A DNA stretch of 64,000 nucleotides. It comes from an uncultured Glaciecola sp. GTDB lineage: Bacteria > Pseudomonadota > Gammaproteobacteria > Enterobacterales > Alteromonadaceae. Where the stretch lies: positions 62,001-126,000 of the forward strand of contig CAKZLI010000001.1 of the NCBI GenBank assembly GCA_937125395.1, read 5' to 3'. Below the pieces are notes generated by a model that saw only the letters and a list, made by a program, of their open reading frames with translations, did no database searches and was not told where the DNA came from. This document shows positions 1 to 13,826 of the stretch, in pieces. Numbering within the stretch: position 1 is the stretch's first letter; the number at the start of each line of letters is the position of its first letter. The position numbers and the translations under genes are program-made.

Positions 1-20
1 ATTAATTACGCTAAGGGTAA

Positions 21-539
21 TTAAATAGTGCGACAAATGGCTAATCGGCAACTTAGCACGACAAGCCATACCAACGCATACATAGCAAATATAACCCGCA
101 TCCATTCTGCCATCCCGTACCCTAAAAATTGCCACGAGTTTTCACTGCAATCCCCAGGTGCCGCAAATACCGCCGGTAGCCACTCATGCAGTGGCATAAA
201 GCTTGGGAAGTTGGGGATAATATCGCACATCACAAAAAACGGATTTGCCGCATATAAAATATCCACATGCTCATGCGCAATCAGCCCCCCCCAAATTGCA
301 GCCAGCCCCCAACCCAAAAATGCAATACATCGAGTTAACAACACATTGTGGAACACAGGCAATGCGGCACTGAACAAAATGCCAATGACAGCAGTGCGCT
401 GGTAGATGCACTTTATGCACGGTTGTAAATCCATAACATGTTGAAAATATAATGCGATAATCAGCAACAAACTGCTTGATAAAAACAACACTAACCAAGC
501 TAATTTGTTGTCAGCGGCACGTGCGATAACGTTGAACAT
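21..539 (-). CDS. dsbB: Disulfide bond formation protein DsbB
   Basis: Inner-membrane quinone reductase that reoxidises periplasmic DsbA and passes the electrons to ubiquinone. The 172-residue product has the four-helix layout of the family, with the first periplasmic pair at Cys41-Cys44 (PCIKC) and the second pair at Cys105 and Cys131; the E. coli enzyme has C41/C44 and C104/C130 in 176 residues. The frame is open upstream to 602, but the ATG at 539 has an AGGA nine bases before it and gives the family N-terminus, so I chose it. It is divergent from fadR; in E. coli the order is fadR-nhaB-dsbB, so nhaB may lie left of the window. Confidence 0.95.
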   Translation of the reverse strand: MFNVIARAADNKLAWLVLFLSSSLLLIIALYFQHVMDLQPCIKCIYQRTAVIGILFSAALPVFHNVLLTRCIAFLGWGLAAIWGGLIAHEHVDILYAANPFFVMCDIIPNFPSFMPLHEWLPAVFAAPGDCSENSWQFLGYGMAEWMRVIFAMYALVWLVVLSCRLAICRTI

Positions 540-690
540 GGTATGCATTCCTAAAAGGTAAAGGGGGTTAATTAAATAAACAAGCAAGAATAAAGACAAC
601 ACACAATGTCATAATCATACCTAACCTTGGGTTTTGTTAACAGTTAATTATGTCTTCCTGTGCGGGCTTTTCGAGTAAGTAATATAGTTA

Positions 691-724
691 TTGGTAGGAA
701 TTTTTTTCTCTGGTACAATCAGTT
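691..724 (+). promoter_or_regulatory. fadR promoter with overlapping FadR operator-like sequence
   Basis: A -35-like TTGGTA (691-696), a 17-bp spacer and a -10-like TACAAT (714-719) precede fadR. The 17 bases at 708-724, CTCTGGTACAATCAGTT, fit the E. coli FadR consensus (AGCTGGTCCGACNTGTT) at CTGGT, at the C two bases further on, at the A-pyrimidine step and at the final GTT. The site covers the -10 box, which would make FadR repress its own gene. Operator function is inferred from this match and from the near-identical DNA-binding domain of the adjacent FadR. Confidence 0.45.
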
Positions 725-746
725 ATGCCTTAAAGAGATTAAATAC

Positions 747-1457
747 ATGATTTATAAAGCACAAAGCCCAGCAGGATTTGCAGAAGAATACATTGTAGAG
801 TCAATTTGGAGTGGCCGTTTTCCGCCCGGCACCATTTTACCTGCCGAACGTGAGCTCTCTGAACTGATTGGTGTGACACGCACCACGTTGCGTGAAGTAT
901 TACAACGTCTTGCCCGAGATGGCTGGTTAACCATACAACACGGTAAACCGACCAAAGTAAATAATTACTGGGAGACCTGTGGTTTAAATATTTTGGAAAC
1001 CTTGGCGCGCTTAGATCCCACGAATATTAAAGATCTAGTAGATAACTTGTTGGCAGTGCGCACTAACGTGAGCGCGTTATTTATCCGTGGAGCATTCAAG
1101 CATAACCCTGTGCGTGCTCGCGAAATCATTGCTAAGTACAAAGATATTGAGCAAACCGGTGCTGCGTTTGCTGAATTTGATTACCAAATGAATCATGACC
1201 TCGCATTTTCGTCCAAAAACAACGTGTATGTGCTGCTGATGAATGGTTTTAAAGGAATGTATGGACGCATTGGCGGGTATTATTTTTCGTATCCTGCATC
1301 GCGAAAATTAGCGACACAATTTTATCAAGACTTATTAGCAATCATTGACCAAGACACCCCACAACAAGTCACGTTACTCGTGCGTCAATACGGGATTGAA
1401 AGTGGTAAAATTTGGGCTCAGATCCGTGAAGAAATGCCTATTGATATTGCCGATTAG
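747..1457 (+). CDS. fadR: Fatty acid metabolism regulator FadR (GntR family)
   Basis: Acyl-CoA-responsive transcription factor that represses beta-oxidation genes and activates unsaturated fatty-acid synthesis genes. The 236-residue product is close to E. coli FadR (239 residues) along its length. Residues about 8-75 form the GntR winged helix; the helix-turn-helix stretch around [17 protein letters not shown] is, as I remember it, identical to E. coli. The rest is the all-helical acyl-CoA-binding FCD-like domain. An upstream in-frame start at 660 would add 29 residues not seen in the family; the ATG at 747 gives the canonical [15 protein letters not shown] start. Operator-like sequences lie in its own promoter and upstream of fabB. 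Confidence 0.96.
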   Translation: MIYKAQSPAGFAEEYIVESIWSGRFPPGTILPAERELSELIGVTRTTLREVLQRLARDGWLTIQHGKPTKVNNYWETCGLNILETLARLDPTNIKDLVDNLLAVRTNVSALFIRGAFKHNPVRAREIIAKYKDIEQTGAAFAEFDYQMNHDLAFSSKNNVYVLLMNGFKGMYGRIGGYYFSYPASRKLATQFYQDLLAIIDQDTPQQVTLLVRQYGIESGKIWAQIREEMPIDIAD

Positions 1458-1467
1458 CTTGCTAATC
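1452..1467 (+). other. Perfect palindrome over the fadR stop codon
   Basis: GATTAGCTTGCTAATC is a perfect inverted repeat that includes the fadR TAG codon. In RNA it would form a six-pair stem with a CTTG tetraloop. No U-run follows, so it is not a classical terminator; it may limit read-through or stabilise the fadR 3' end, or mean nothing. Confidence 0.3.
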
Positions 1468-1518
1468 AAATACTGCTAGGGCGACGATAAAGCAAACATT
1501 TCACTTAAAGAGGTCGGT

Positions 1519-6378
<4,860 letters not shown>

Positions 6379-6591
6379 TTGCAAAACTCATGTCACCACT
6401 CATCCCTGCAGGCGTTGTTTGGTTTTGGCCGATAGTGGTTGCACAGTATGTATCGTTAAAAATTGACAGCATCATCAATTGACCAAGGTAATATAAACGA
6501 ATGCGATAAACTAAACATGCATGACCTATATGAGTTATTTGTGCGTATCAGGGTGTGTTATGCCATTGTTGACTAGATGATATGTTATTTT

Positions 6592-6619
6592 TTGATAGTG
6601 AAACAGCACTAATTATTAT
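6592..6619 (+). promoter_or_regulatory. Candidate sigma-70 promoter for epmC
   Basis: TTGATA (6592-6597), a 16-bp spacer and TATTAT (6614-6619) lie just before epmC. The start of transcription would fall near 6626, only a few bases before an ATG (6631) that opens a five-codon frame MSEVR followed by TAA. The 264 bases from 6385 upstream of this hold no recognisable gene. Confidence 0.35.
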
Positions 6620-6648
6620 AAAATTGTACTATGAGTGAAGTCAGGTAA

Positions 6649-7146
6649 ATAGGCGTTGTTATCACCCACGATGTTGATGCATTAATCCAGTTATTTAATG
6701 AGACGTTTGCACCGTCCTACAACACACAGTTAGTGAAAGGCGATGCCGAGCCTGAATATGTACCGGCCAATGAACGTTGTGCTTTTCATCAGGTGATATT
6801 TGCTCATGGTTACTTTTCCAGTGCCTTACATGAAATTGCTCATTGGTGTATTGCCGGTTCAGCTCGACGCTTGTTACCTGATTATGGGTATTGGTATGCA
6901 CCTGATGGCCGTGATGCTCAACAACAACGTGCGTTTGAGCAGGTTGAAGTGTTACCTCAAGCCATTGAGTGGGCGTTTTGCATGGCATGTCGTTACCCGT
7001 TTAGTATCAGTATTGATAATTTACACGGTGATGCAGGAGAAGCCGATGAATTTACTGCAGCAGTTGCTGATCAATTAGCACAATTACTGACGCAGGGCTT
7101 TCCGCAACGAGCGCAGATATTTATTGATAAATTACAACAGCAATAG
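6649..7146 (+). CDS. epmC: Elongation factor P hydroxylase EpmC (YfcM), start codon unresolved
   Basis: Hydroxylates the beta-lysylated lysine of EF-P, the last step of that modification. The product matches E. coli YfcM/EpmC across FAHG-(Y/F)-x-S-A-x-HEI-x-HWCIAG, whose HExxH-like pattern is the metal site, and across GYWYAPDGRDAQ and YPFSIS. Homology begins upstream of the first canonical start (GTG 6733): codons 6649-6732 encode DALIQLFNETF and QLVKGD, as in the family N-terminus, but contain no ATG, GTG or TTG. The only ATG (6631) is in frame but cut off by TAA at 6646. The true start may be a rare codon (ATA 6649, ATC 6661), or the gene is truncated, mutated or mis-sequenced. I drew it from 6649, giving 165 codons (E. 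coli 182). Confidence 0.8.
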   Translation: MGVVITHDVDALIQLFNETFAPSYNTQLVKGDAEPEYVPANERCAFHQVIFAHGYFSSALHEIAHWCIAGSARRLLPDYGYWYAPDGRDAQQQRAFEQVEVLPQAIEWAFCMACRYPFSISIDNLHGDAGEADEFTAAVADQLAQLLTQGFPQRAQIFIDKLQQQ

Positions 7147-7201
7147 CCACTAACGCAGTATGTTAGTCAGGCAATGATGACACAAGAATTAAGCAGCCAT
7201 T

Positions 7202-8392
7202 ATGACAATTACCCACATCTCATCTGAGTTATCAGCCAATGCTGACGCTAGTCCCAAGCGTTTTAAATTAGGATTAGTGATCAATCCGTATGCCGGCATT
7301 GGTGGTGCAGTTGCTCTAAAAGGCAGTGATGGTGCCGATGTTCGTGCACAAGCATTAGCGATGGGCGTAGAACCACTCGCGAATCATAAAACAGGGATTG
7401 CGTTAGCTGAACTCATCGAACTGCAATCCGATATAGAGATTTATACTGCATCAGGACAAATGGGCGAAGCATGCGCTTCAGCGATGGGGTTTAACACACA
7501 CGTTGTCTTCACTCACCCAAATGCGCAGACCGAAGCAACCGATACGCAAGCCGCGATTTCAGCATTACTCAAACATGATGTTAATTGTATTTTGTTTGCA
7601 GGGGGGGATGGCACGGCCCGAAATATCTGTGACGTTGTTCCAACCCATATCCCAGTGCTAGGGATCCCCGCAGGGTGTAAAATTCACTCAGGAGTATACG
7701 CGATCACACCTCGAGCCGCTGGGTGCGTGATTGCCGATATGGTGCAAGGCAAATTAGTGTCGGTTCAAGAAGCGGAAGTGCGAGATATCGATGAAGCTGC
7801 ATTTAGAACCGGCACTGTCATCGCCAAACATTTTGGTGAGCTGACTGTACCGGCGCAGTTGCAATACGTTCAAGCGGTGAAGATGGGCGGTAAAGAGTCC
7901 GATGAATTAGTGTTGATGGATTTGGCTGCGCATTTACATGAATTACAAGATGAGTATGCTGACCATGCTTGGGTCATGGGTTCAGGCTCTACCGTTGATT
8001 TTGTGATGGGGGAGTGGGGCCAATCCAATACCTTACTTGGTGTGGATGTAATCCTACCGGATCAGCGTGTCGTGAATGATATTGCTGCCCGTGATCTATA
8101 TGCTATAACACAGCAACAACCTTGCAAATTAGTGATCACCTTAATCGGTGGGCAAGGTCATATATTGGGTCGCGGTAATCAACAACTTTCCCCTGACGTG
8201 ATCCGCGCTATTGGCAAAGAAAATATTCTGATTGTCGCTACCAAAAACAAATTACAACAGCTCAATGGTCAGCCGTTGATATGTGATACAGGTGATGCGC
8301 AACTAGATAGTAGCTTTGATGGTTTCATCGAAGTCATTACCGGATATAATGATAAAGTGCTGTATCCTATTGGAGTGAAGTACCATGACTGA
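7202..8392 (+). CDS. ATP-NAD kinase family protein
   Basis: The 396-residue product has the N-terminal block LGLVINPYAGIGG and the nucleotide-binding GGDGTARNI (near residue 137) of the NAD kinase/diacylglycerol kinase superfamily, in the longer branch usually annotated as ATP-NAD kinase family (COG3199-like). It should phosphorylate a nucleotide or a related substrate; which one is not known. It is not the standard NadK, which is shorter. It overlaps yfcL by 8 bp and follows epmC by 55 bp, so the three probably form an operon. The Shine-Dalgarno sequence before the ATG is weak. Confidence 0.8.
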   Translation: MTITHISSELSANADASPKRFKLGLVINPYAGIGGAVALKGSDGADVRAQALAMGVEPLANHKTGIALAELIELQSDIEIYTASGQMGEACASAMGFNTHVVFTHPNAQTEATDTQAAISALLKHDVNCILFAGGDGTARNICDVVPTHIPVLGIPAGCKIHSGVYAITPRAAGCVIADMVQGKLVSVQEAEVRDIDEAAFRTGTVIAKHFGELTVPAQLQYVQAVKMGGKESDELVLMDLAAHLHELQDEYADHAWVMGSGSTVDFVMGEWGQSNTLLGVDVILPDQRVVNDIAARDLYAITQQQPCKLVITLIGGQGHILGRGNQQLSPDVIRAIGKENILIVATKNKLQQLNGQPLICDTGDAQLDSSFDGFIEVITGYNDKVLYPIGVKYHD

Positions 8393-8690
8393 GTTTGAGC
8401 GTTTTGTTGATGACGTTGAATTGACACTCAATGCTGTTGTCGACACAGGCAGTGATGACGAACTTTTTATATCCAGTTACTTTCATGGGCATTTTTCGTT
8501 AGCGGTGAGTCAAGTTGCCCCGATTGAGCCCGCGTTTGATGCACACGCACAATTGCAACAACTTGATCATATTTTGACGTTAAGTTTTGTCGATGCGTTT
8601 GAGCAACACGAACTCAGTGAGCCGGATCAACAACATTTATGGGCGTTGTGGCATTCTCTCAAGGGCTCCTCACCGGTGTTAGCGTCTTAA
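8385..8690 (+). CDS. yfcL: YfcL family protein
   Basis: Small 101-residue protein of unknown function. The segment SDDELFISSYFHGHFSLAVSQ lines up with E. coli YfcL (SDDELFASGYLRGHLTLA), and the C-terminal LSEPDQQHLWALW matches its LSPRDQ...W end. It begins 8 bp inside the kinase-like gene, suggesting translational coupling. In E. coli yfcL, yfcM (epmC) and mnmC are neighbours, as they nearly are here. Confidence 0.82.
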   Translation: MTEFERFVDDVELTLNAVVDTGSDDELFISSYFHGHFSLAVSQVAPIEPAFDAHAQLQQLDHILTLSFVDAFEQHELSEPDQQHLWALWHSLKGSSPVLAS

Positions 8691-8780
8691 CAATCCATTT
8701 AATCTATCTAGCGCTTGATTTAAACACATATTTGCCGATAAAACACAAAGCAAACAGTCAATAAACAAGCGAGAAAAGCA

Positions 8781-9500
8781 ATGAAGACTTGCCGAAAAGG
8801 GCTCACCAACCTGTGCTATATAGCATTGTTATTGAGCATCAATGGGTGTGCATTCACCCGATCTGTCGTACCAACGGGTGTATATGCTGATGAGTTAATG
8901 ACGGTCGAACCAGGCATCACATCCGCACCTCAAGTACTGCAAGATAGCACCATCACCCCCGAAGTTGCTCTGGAAGAAAATGCAGCAATGCAAACAGCAC
9001 AAACGAGCGTATCGGTGCACTACACCATCAATGATTATGTGCGAAATATGGCGCAAGACTTAATTGCGAATATGGAGCAAGTGTCGCCGACTACGCCGGT
9101 AGGGATCACCGATTTTGCGTGGTTAGATAGTCAATTATACCAATCCAATGTACTGGCATTACAAATGAGTGAAGGGTTTAAACACCATTTTCATCAGTTT
9201 CGTATTCCGGTCGTTGAATTTGGTGCCACGGGATTTATCCGCGTGACCGGACAGGGTAATTTTTATTTATCTCGTGACCACACTGATTTAAACATTGATG
9301 TCCCTATGGAGTATATTTTGACTGGAACACTCGCTATGCATATTGACGGTGTATTCATTAATGCTCGGGTGGTGGATGTCACTAGCAAACATATTGTGGC
9401 CAGTGCACAAGCGTTGATCCCTGCACACATTGCTAACGCGGTATCCATGCCATATGAAAATGTCATTGCAGAGCATCTTCAATTACTCAGTTCACAGTAA
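8781..9500 (+). CDS. FlgO-family outer membrane lipoprotein
   Basis: 239-residue lipoprotein precursor with a charged start (MKTCRKG), a hydrophobic stretch and a lipobox ending ING-Cys23. The C-terminal half (about 75-235; NDYVRNMAQDLIANM, VGITDFAWLD, then VPMEYILTGTLAMHIDGVFINARVVD) fits the FlgO-like fold, with a predicted beta sheet resembling TolB-N domains. FlgO in Vibrio helps retain the flagellum in the outer membrane, but no flagellar gene is nearby, so motility is not implied. It stands alone between yfcL and the convergent mnmC. Confidence 0.65.
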   Translation: MKTCRKGLTNLCYIALLLSINGCAFTRSVVPTGVYADELMTVEPGITSAPQVLQDSTITPEVALEENAAMQTAQTSVSVHYTINDYVRNMAQDLIANMEQVSPTTPVGITDFAWLDSQLYQSNVLALQMSEGFKHHFHQFRIPVVEFGATGFIRVTGQGNFYLSRDHTDLNIDVPMEYILTGTLAMHIDGVFINARVVDVTSKHIVASAQALIPAHIANAVSMPYENVIAEHLQLLSSQ

Positions 9501-9559
9501 TCCTCACTTGCACGATTTTGATTAGAATAAAGGACACGTTTTCCCTACTTTATGGTCGA

Positions 9560-11578
9560 TCAGCTAGTTGTAAATCGCGCCAGATAATCTAATTTGCGGA
9601 TCCCATCTCGGATCAAAAAACGATTAGGGTTGAGCGCATCAGCAATAGTTTGTGATACTGGCAGAGGCCGTTGTAATAGTTGAGAAACTAATAACTGTGC
9701 CATCAATGGCGCGGTAGTCAGTCCCCGAGAGCCTAATCCAGTCAAAATATAGGATTGTGGAATATCACATGCCGGTGGATATAGATGCGCCGGTAAGGCT
9801 TTGTACAAATGCGCGTAATCGAGTTGCTGTTGTTGTACATCGGGTAATGCGCCGACCAAGGGTAAATGATCTGGTGTGGAGCATCGAGTTGCAGCACGTC
9901 CTTGGGTTGGTAAGGTGATACTTTGCATCCAAGGACACAACGGTAAGCTAGCTTGGTGCATGTGCAGATTAACTTGTGCCTCAGCGCTGCGATACCCGGT
10001 GTTGCTATCTTCTTTTACATAAGTTGACCCCATTGCATGCCAGCCTTGATATGCAGGGGTAAAATACCCTTTATGACACAATACGGTATTGAGCTGTTGT
10101 GTGCTATCGGTTGGTGCTAGACGTTCAACTTGACCGCGAACTAATCGATATGGCAGAGGAGGCAGTGCATCGAGTAACGCAGATTGTGCACCAGTGGTAT
10201 ACACTATCGCATGATCCGACGATTGATTCAGTGTGCTAATTTGCTCGGGCGTTAACGTTTGCTTGAGATGTAAGGTACATAATTGTGAATCTGCCGCTAA
10301 TTGACATAACGCTTGCACAAGTTCCGGTGGACTGATCCAGCCGCCTTGAGCCACAAATAATCCTGGATAGGGTAGCTCTAGATTAGCAATATCACTGGCT
10401 TGGCTTGGCGTAACGGCCTCAATTAATGCATCAGGCCAGATGTCTTGAGCCGTTAGGTTAGCTTGCCGAGCTTGTACTTTGTCATTAAACCCCACTAACA
10501 TGACGCCGCACCAATCATGTGCAAATTTCGCTCCTTGCGCCGCGACTTGGTCATAAAACCGCCTAGCATAGACAAAGCTTCCGGCATGTATTTGACTTGC
10601 GGTGCCAGCTTGGGCATTAAGCTGTGGATAAAAACCACCCAAATCATTCCCCGACGCACCCATTGCCAATTGCTCATCATGGCAATACAAATCAACCTGA
10701 ATACCTTGTTGCGTTAACAAATACGCAGTGCAGGCGGCAGCAATTCCACCACCAAGAATACTCACGCGTTTCACTTTGCTATTAGCGTGTCGCTGATAAT
10801 AGGGTAAGGCAAGGCGTTGTTGCGCACGTTGGCCATATTGCGGATCGCTTAATACCGCTGTTACCATTTCTCGTTTAAACTTAAAACCTTTGCATTTGCT
10901 CACCGTGAATCCCACGCCTTCAAGCCCTCTTCGAACCAAGGAAGAGGCCGTGAATGTTGCGAGTGTCGCATTGGGTTTACTTAAACGCGCTAATTGAGTA
11001 AACAACTCAGGTTGCCACATGTCAGGATTTTTACTTGGAGCAAAACCATCCAGATACCACGCATCAACTAGACCTGCCGGTGGATTACGCCATTGGGGGA
11101 GTGTGTCATTGATATCACCAAGCCATAAATCGAGGGTGATGGCCCCTGCAGCAGCGCTGATCCGGTGACAGCCAGTCAAAGCCATTGGATATTGTGCGCT
11201 AAAGTCGGCCAATAAAGGGATTAAATGCGGATATACACTAATAGCTTGATGCAAGTCGTCTATGTGTAATGGAAATTTTTCGGTAGACAAAAAATACAAA
11301 CGCGGTAATGCATGACCCTGTGCCAGTAATTGTAGGTAATGATGCACCGTTTGAAAAAAATTCAAGCCAGTACCAAAGCCGGTTTCAGCTATGGTGAATA
11401 CAGCGGTCTGATCGGATTGTGCACTTTGTAACCACCTAGTAATGATGTGGTTTTGTTCGATAAAGACATAATCAGTCTCATCAGCACCATGAGCGTCAAA
11501 AAAATACACATCCCCAAACTCATCGGCGACAGGGGTGCCACTTTGTTTAAAACTGATTTGGGCATGGGATAGCTTCAT
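9560..11578 (-). CDS. mnmC: Bifunctional tRNA mnm5s2U biosynthesis protein MnmC
   Basis: Completes the 5-methylaminomethyl modification of wobble uridine (mnm5s2U34) in tRNAs. The 672 residues hold both expected domains: an N-terminal SAM-dependent methyltransferase (about 1-245, with TVAETGFGTGLNF-like motif I near residue 65 and YLDGFAPSKNP) and a C-terminal FAD-dependent oxidoreductase (GGGIAAACTA near 275, ending in ITGLGSRGLTTAP-like family signature). Length and domain order match E. coli (668). It is divergent from fabB, as in many gammaproteobacteria. Confidence 0.95.
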   Translation of the reverse strand: MKLSHAQISFKQSGTPVADEFGDVYFFDAHGADETDYVFIEQNHIITRWLQSAQSDQTAVFTIAETGFGTGLNFFQTVHHYLQLLAQGHALPRLYFLSTEKFPLHIDDLHQAISVYPHLIPLLADFSAQYPMALTGCHRISAAAGAITLDLWLGDINDTLPQWRNPPAGLVDAWYLDGFAPSKNPDMWQPELFTQLARLSKPNATLATFTASSLVRRGLEGVGFTVSKCKGFKFKREMVTAVLSDPQYGQRAQQRLALPYYQRHANSKVKRVSILGGGIAAACTAYLLTQQGIQVDLYCHDEQLAMGASGNDLGGFYPQLNAQAGTASQIHAGSFVYARRFYDQVAAQGAKFAHDWCGVMLVGFNDKVQARQANLTAQDIWPDALIEAVTPSQASDIANLELPYPGLFVAQGGWISPPELVQALCQLAADSQLCTLHLKQTLTPEQISTLNQSSDHAIVYTTGAQSALLDALPPLPYRLVRGQVERLAPTDSTQQLNTVLCHKGYFTPAYQGWHAMGSTYVKEDSNTGYRSAEAQVNLHMHQASLPLCPWMQSITLPTQGRAATRCSTPDHLPLVGALPDVQQQQLDYAHLYKALPAHLYPPACDIPQSYILTGLGSRGLTTAPLMAQLLVSQLLQRPLPVSQTIADALNPNRFLIRDGIRKLDYLARFTTS

Positions 11579-11685
11579 GGGGTACTCAATATAATCATTG
11601 CAATGGCTGTATTGTAAAAGGTTTTTACGGGTGTGTCAGTGACAGGCTATGTAGTTATTGATAATCTTAACTAAATTCAAGTGGC

Positions 11686-11730
11686 CTGGTCGAATATCAG
11701 ACCAGTTCAAACACGAAACTGACGTACAAT
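11686..11730 (+). promoter_or_regulatory. fabB promoter with FadR operator-like inverted repeat
   Basis: CTGGTC (11686-11691) and GACCAG (11700-11705) form a perfect inverted repeat with an 8-bp spacer. Read on the minus strand, 11691-11707 is AACTGGTCTGATATTCG, matching the FadR consensus through AnCTGGTCnGAynT. A -10-like TACAAT lies at 11725-11730, putting the site at or just upstream of the -35 position. That geometry suits the activation of fabB by FadR known in E. coli. Function here is inferred. Confidence 0.5.
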
Positions 11731-11760
11731 CAGGCAATTAATTATTTGCTAAGGAATATC

Positions 11761-12975
11761 ATGAGAAGAGCAGTCATCACTGGATTAGGTATCGTATCAA
11801 GTATCGGTAATAACAAAGACGAAGTTACTGCAGCATTGCGTGCCGGTAAATCAGGTATCACTTATTCTGAGCAGTTTAAAGAAATGGGTTTACGCAGCCA
11901 AGTATGGGGCAAAGTTGACCTCGATTTAAGTGAACATATTGATCGTAAACAACTGCGCTTTATGGGTGATGCAGCATCTTATGCATATATTGCAATGCAA
12001 CAAGCGGTAGATGATTCAGGATTAAGCCCGGAGCAAGTGTCTAATATTCGTACTGGGATCATCGCGGGCTCTGGTGGTGCGTCATCGCATCATCAAGTTG
12101 AAGCTGCGGATATTCTGCGTAATAAAGGCGTTCGCCGTGTTGGGCCTTACATGGTTACTCGTTGTATGGGCAGTACGGTGTCAGCTTGTTTAGCGACCCC
12201 ATTTAAGATCAAAGGTGTCAATTACTCGATATCTTCAGCTTGTGCCACATCAGCGCACTGTATTGGTAATGCCTTAGAGATGATTCAACTGAACAAACAA
12301 GATATTGTCTTTGCCGGTGGTGGTGAAGAACTGCATTGGGCGCTGTCAGGTCAATTTGACGCGATGGGTGCGTTATCATCGCAGTATAACGATACGCCAG
12401 AAAAAGCCTCGCGAACCTATGATGCTGACCGTGATGGATTTGTTAGCTCTGGTGGTGGTGGTATGGTCGTCGTTGAAGAACTGGAGCATGCGCTTGCTCG
12501 TGGTGCGCATATCTATGCTGAGATTGTCGGCTATGGTGCGACCTCAGACGGTTACGATATGGTTGCTCCTTCTGGTGAAGGTGCGGTGCGTTGTATGCAA
12601 ATGGCAATGCAAAACATTGCAGGCGAAGTCGATTACTTAAACACGCACGGTACTTCTACCCCAGTGGGTGATGTACAAGAGCTCAAAGCAATTCAAACCG
12701 TGTTTGGCGAAAAATCACCTGCAATCAGCGCCACAAAGGCTATGACGGGGCATGCATTAGGTGCGGCTGGCGTTAACGAAGCTATTTTTAGTATTTTGAT
12801 GATGGAAAATGATTTTATTGCGCCATCTATCAACGTTGAAACCTTAGACGATGCTGCTGCAGGTTTGGATATTGTAACGCAAACTCGTGAACAAAAAATC
12901 AATACCATTATGTCTAATAGCTTTGGTTTTGGCGGCACGAACGCCACCTTGGTCATGCAGCGTTATCAAAAATAA
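11761..12975 (+). CDS. fabB: 3-oxoacyl-ACP synthase I (FabB)
   Basis: Beta-ketoacyl-ACP synthase I, the elongating condensing enzyme needed for unsaturated fatty acids. The 404-residue product has the catalytic triad Cys161 ([10 protein letters not shown]), His296 (NTHGTSTP) and His331 (TGHALGAAG) and the N-terminal [18 protein letters not shown] of the family. I chose the ATG at 11761, preceded by AAGGA, over the in-frame TTG at 11746. A terminator-like hairpin follows at 12987. FadR probably activates it through the upstream inverted repeat. Confidence 0.97.
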   Translation: MRRAVITGLGIVSSIGNNKDEVTAALRAGKSGITYSEQFKEMGLRSQVWGKVDLDLSEHIDRKQLRFMGDAASYAYIAMQQAVDDSGLSPEQVSNIRTGIIAGSGGASSHHQVEAADILRNKGVRRVGPYMVTRCMGSTVSACLATPFKIKGVNYSISSACATSAHCIGNALEMIQLNKQDIVFAGGGEELHWALSGQFDAMGALSSQYNDTPEKASRTYDADRDGFVSSGGGGMVVVEELEHALARGAHIYAEIVGYGATSDGYDMVAPSGEGAVRCMQMAMQNIAGEVDYLNTHGTSTPVGDVQELKAIQTVFGEKSPAISATKAMTGHALGAAGVNEAIFSILMMENDFIAPSINVETLDDAAAGLDIVTQTREQKINTIMSNSFGFGGTNATLVMQRYQK

Positions 12976-12986
12976 TGATGCGAGTT

Positions 12987-13012
12987 GACTAAGATTAGTC
13001 TGGTATTTTTTT
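12987..13012 (+). terminator. Weak intrinsic terminator after fabB
   Basis: GACTA (12987-12991) and TAGTC (12996-13000) form a short stem with a 4-base loop, followed by TGGTA and a run of seven T. The short stem makes it weak. Confidence 0.4.
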
Positions 13013-13070
13013 GTGTTTTATTTTACTGTGCCATTACGTGACACGACAATAATTTAACAAGGAAATACCA

Positions 13071-13826
13071 ATGACTCAATCTGTGCAAGACCTCGTCTCG
13101 CCTGCCGAATGGGCTATCCGAGTGGATTTAGCTGCTTGCTACCGCATGGTTGCTCATTATGGCTGGGATGATTTAATATTTACCCATATCTCTGCTCGAG
13201 TTCCCGGTGATGAAGATCACTTTCTGATCAATCCTTACGGTATGATGTTTGAAGAAGTGACCGCTTCAAGTCTCGTCAAAGTCGACGCGTTGGGTAATAA
13301 AGTCTTGGACAGTGATTATGAGATCAATCCTGCTGGCTTTACCATTCATTCTGCGGTACATGCTGCGCGCGAAGATGCGCATTGTGTCTTGCACTTACAC
13401 ACGAATGAAGGCGTTGCGGTGTCTGTGCTTGAACAGGGACTCGAAGCCTTATCACAAGCCTCATTATTTCCACTGAGTTCATTGGCTTACCATGATTATG
13501 AAGGCGTGGCATTAAACCCTGACGAAAAAACACGCTTGGTCGCCGACTTAGGTGATAAAAATTTCTTTATCTTACGTAACCATGGATTATTAACGTGTGC
13601 CAGCACCATCGCTGATACCTTTTTGTTAATGTATATTATGCAACGTGCTTGTGAAGTTCAGTTGTTGGCTCAAGGTACTGGCAAGGCGTTAATTAACATT
13701 CCGGATGCTATTTTGGCTGGTATTCAACAGCAAGCCGAACAAGTATTGCGTTCAGCCGGTGGGCAAATGGCTTGGCCTGGTATTTTGCGAAAACTTGACC
13801 GTGATTATCCTGGTTTTAGGTCGTAA
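13071..13826 (+). CDS. Class II aldolase/adducin family protein
   Basis: 251-residue protein of the class II (zinc) aldolase family, which cleaves or epimerises phosphosugars but also includes proteins of unknown activity. Visible family marks are THISARVPG, NPYGMMFEEV, the zinc-ligand region HLHTNEG (His near residue 106) and RNHGLLT near residue 165. AAGGAA precedes the ATG. Its stop codon overlaps the start of the following hydrolase gene (TAATG). It lies in a coupled run aldolase-hydrolase-pdxB; substrate unknown. Confidence 0.85.
   Translation: MTQSVQDLVSPAEWAIRVDLAACYRMVAHYGWDDLIFTHISARVPGDEDHFLINPYGMMFEEVTASSLVKVDALGNKVLDSDYEINPAGFTIHSAVHAAREDAHCVLHLHTNEGVAVSVLEQGLEALSQASLFPLSSLAYHDYEGVALNPDEKTRLVADLGDKNFFILRNHGLLTCASTIADTFLLMYIMQRACEVQLLAQGTGKALINIPDAILAGIQQQAEQVLRSAGGQMAWPGILRKLDRDYPGFRS

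Noticed and set aside
8781..9500. Flagellar locus suggested by the FlgO-like protein
   Set aside because: No other flagellar gene lies nearby, and FlgO-like folds also occur in unrelated lipoproteins.
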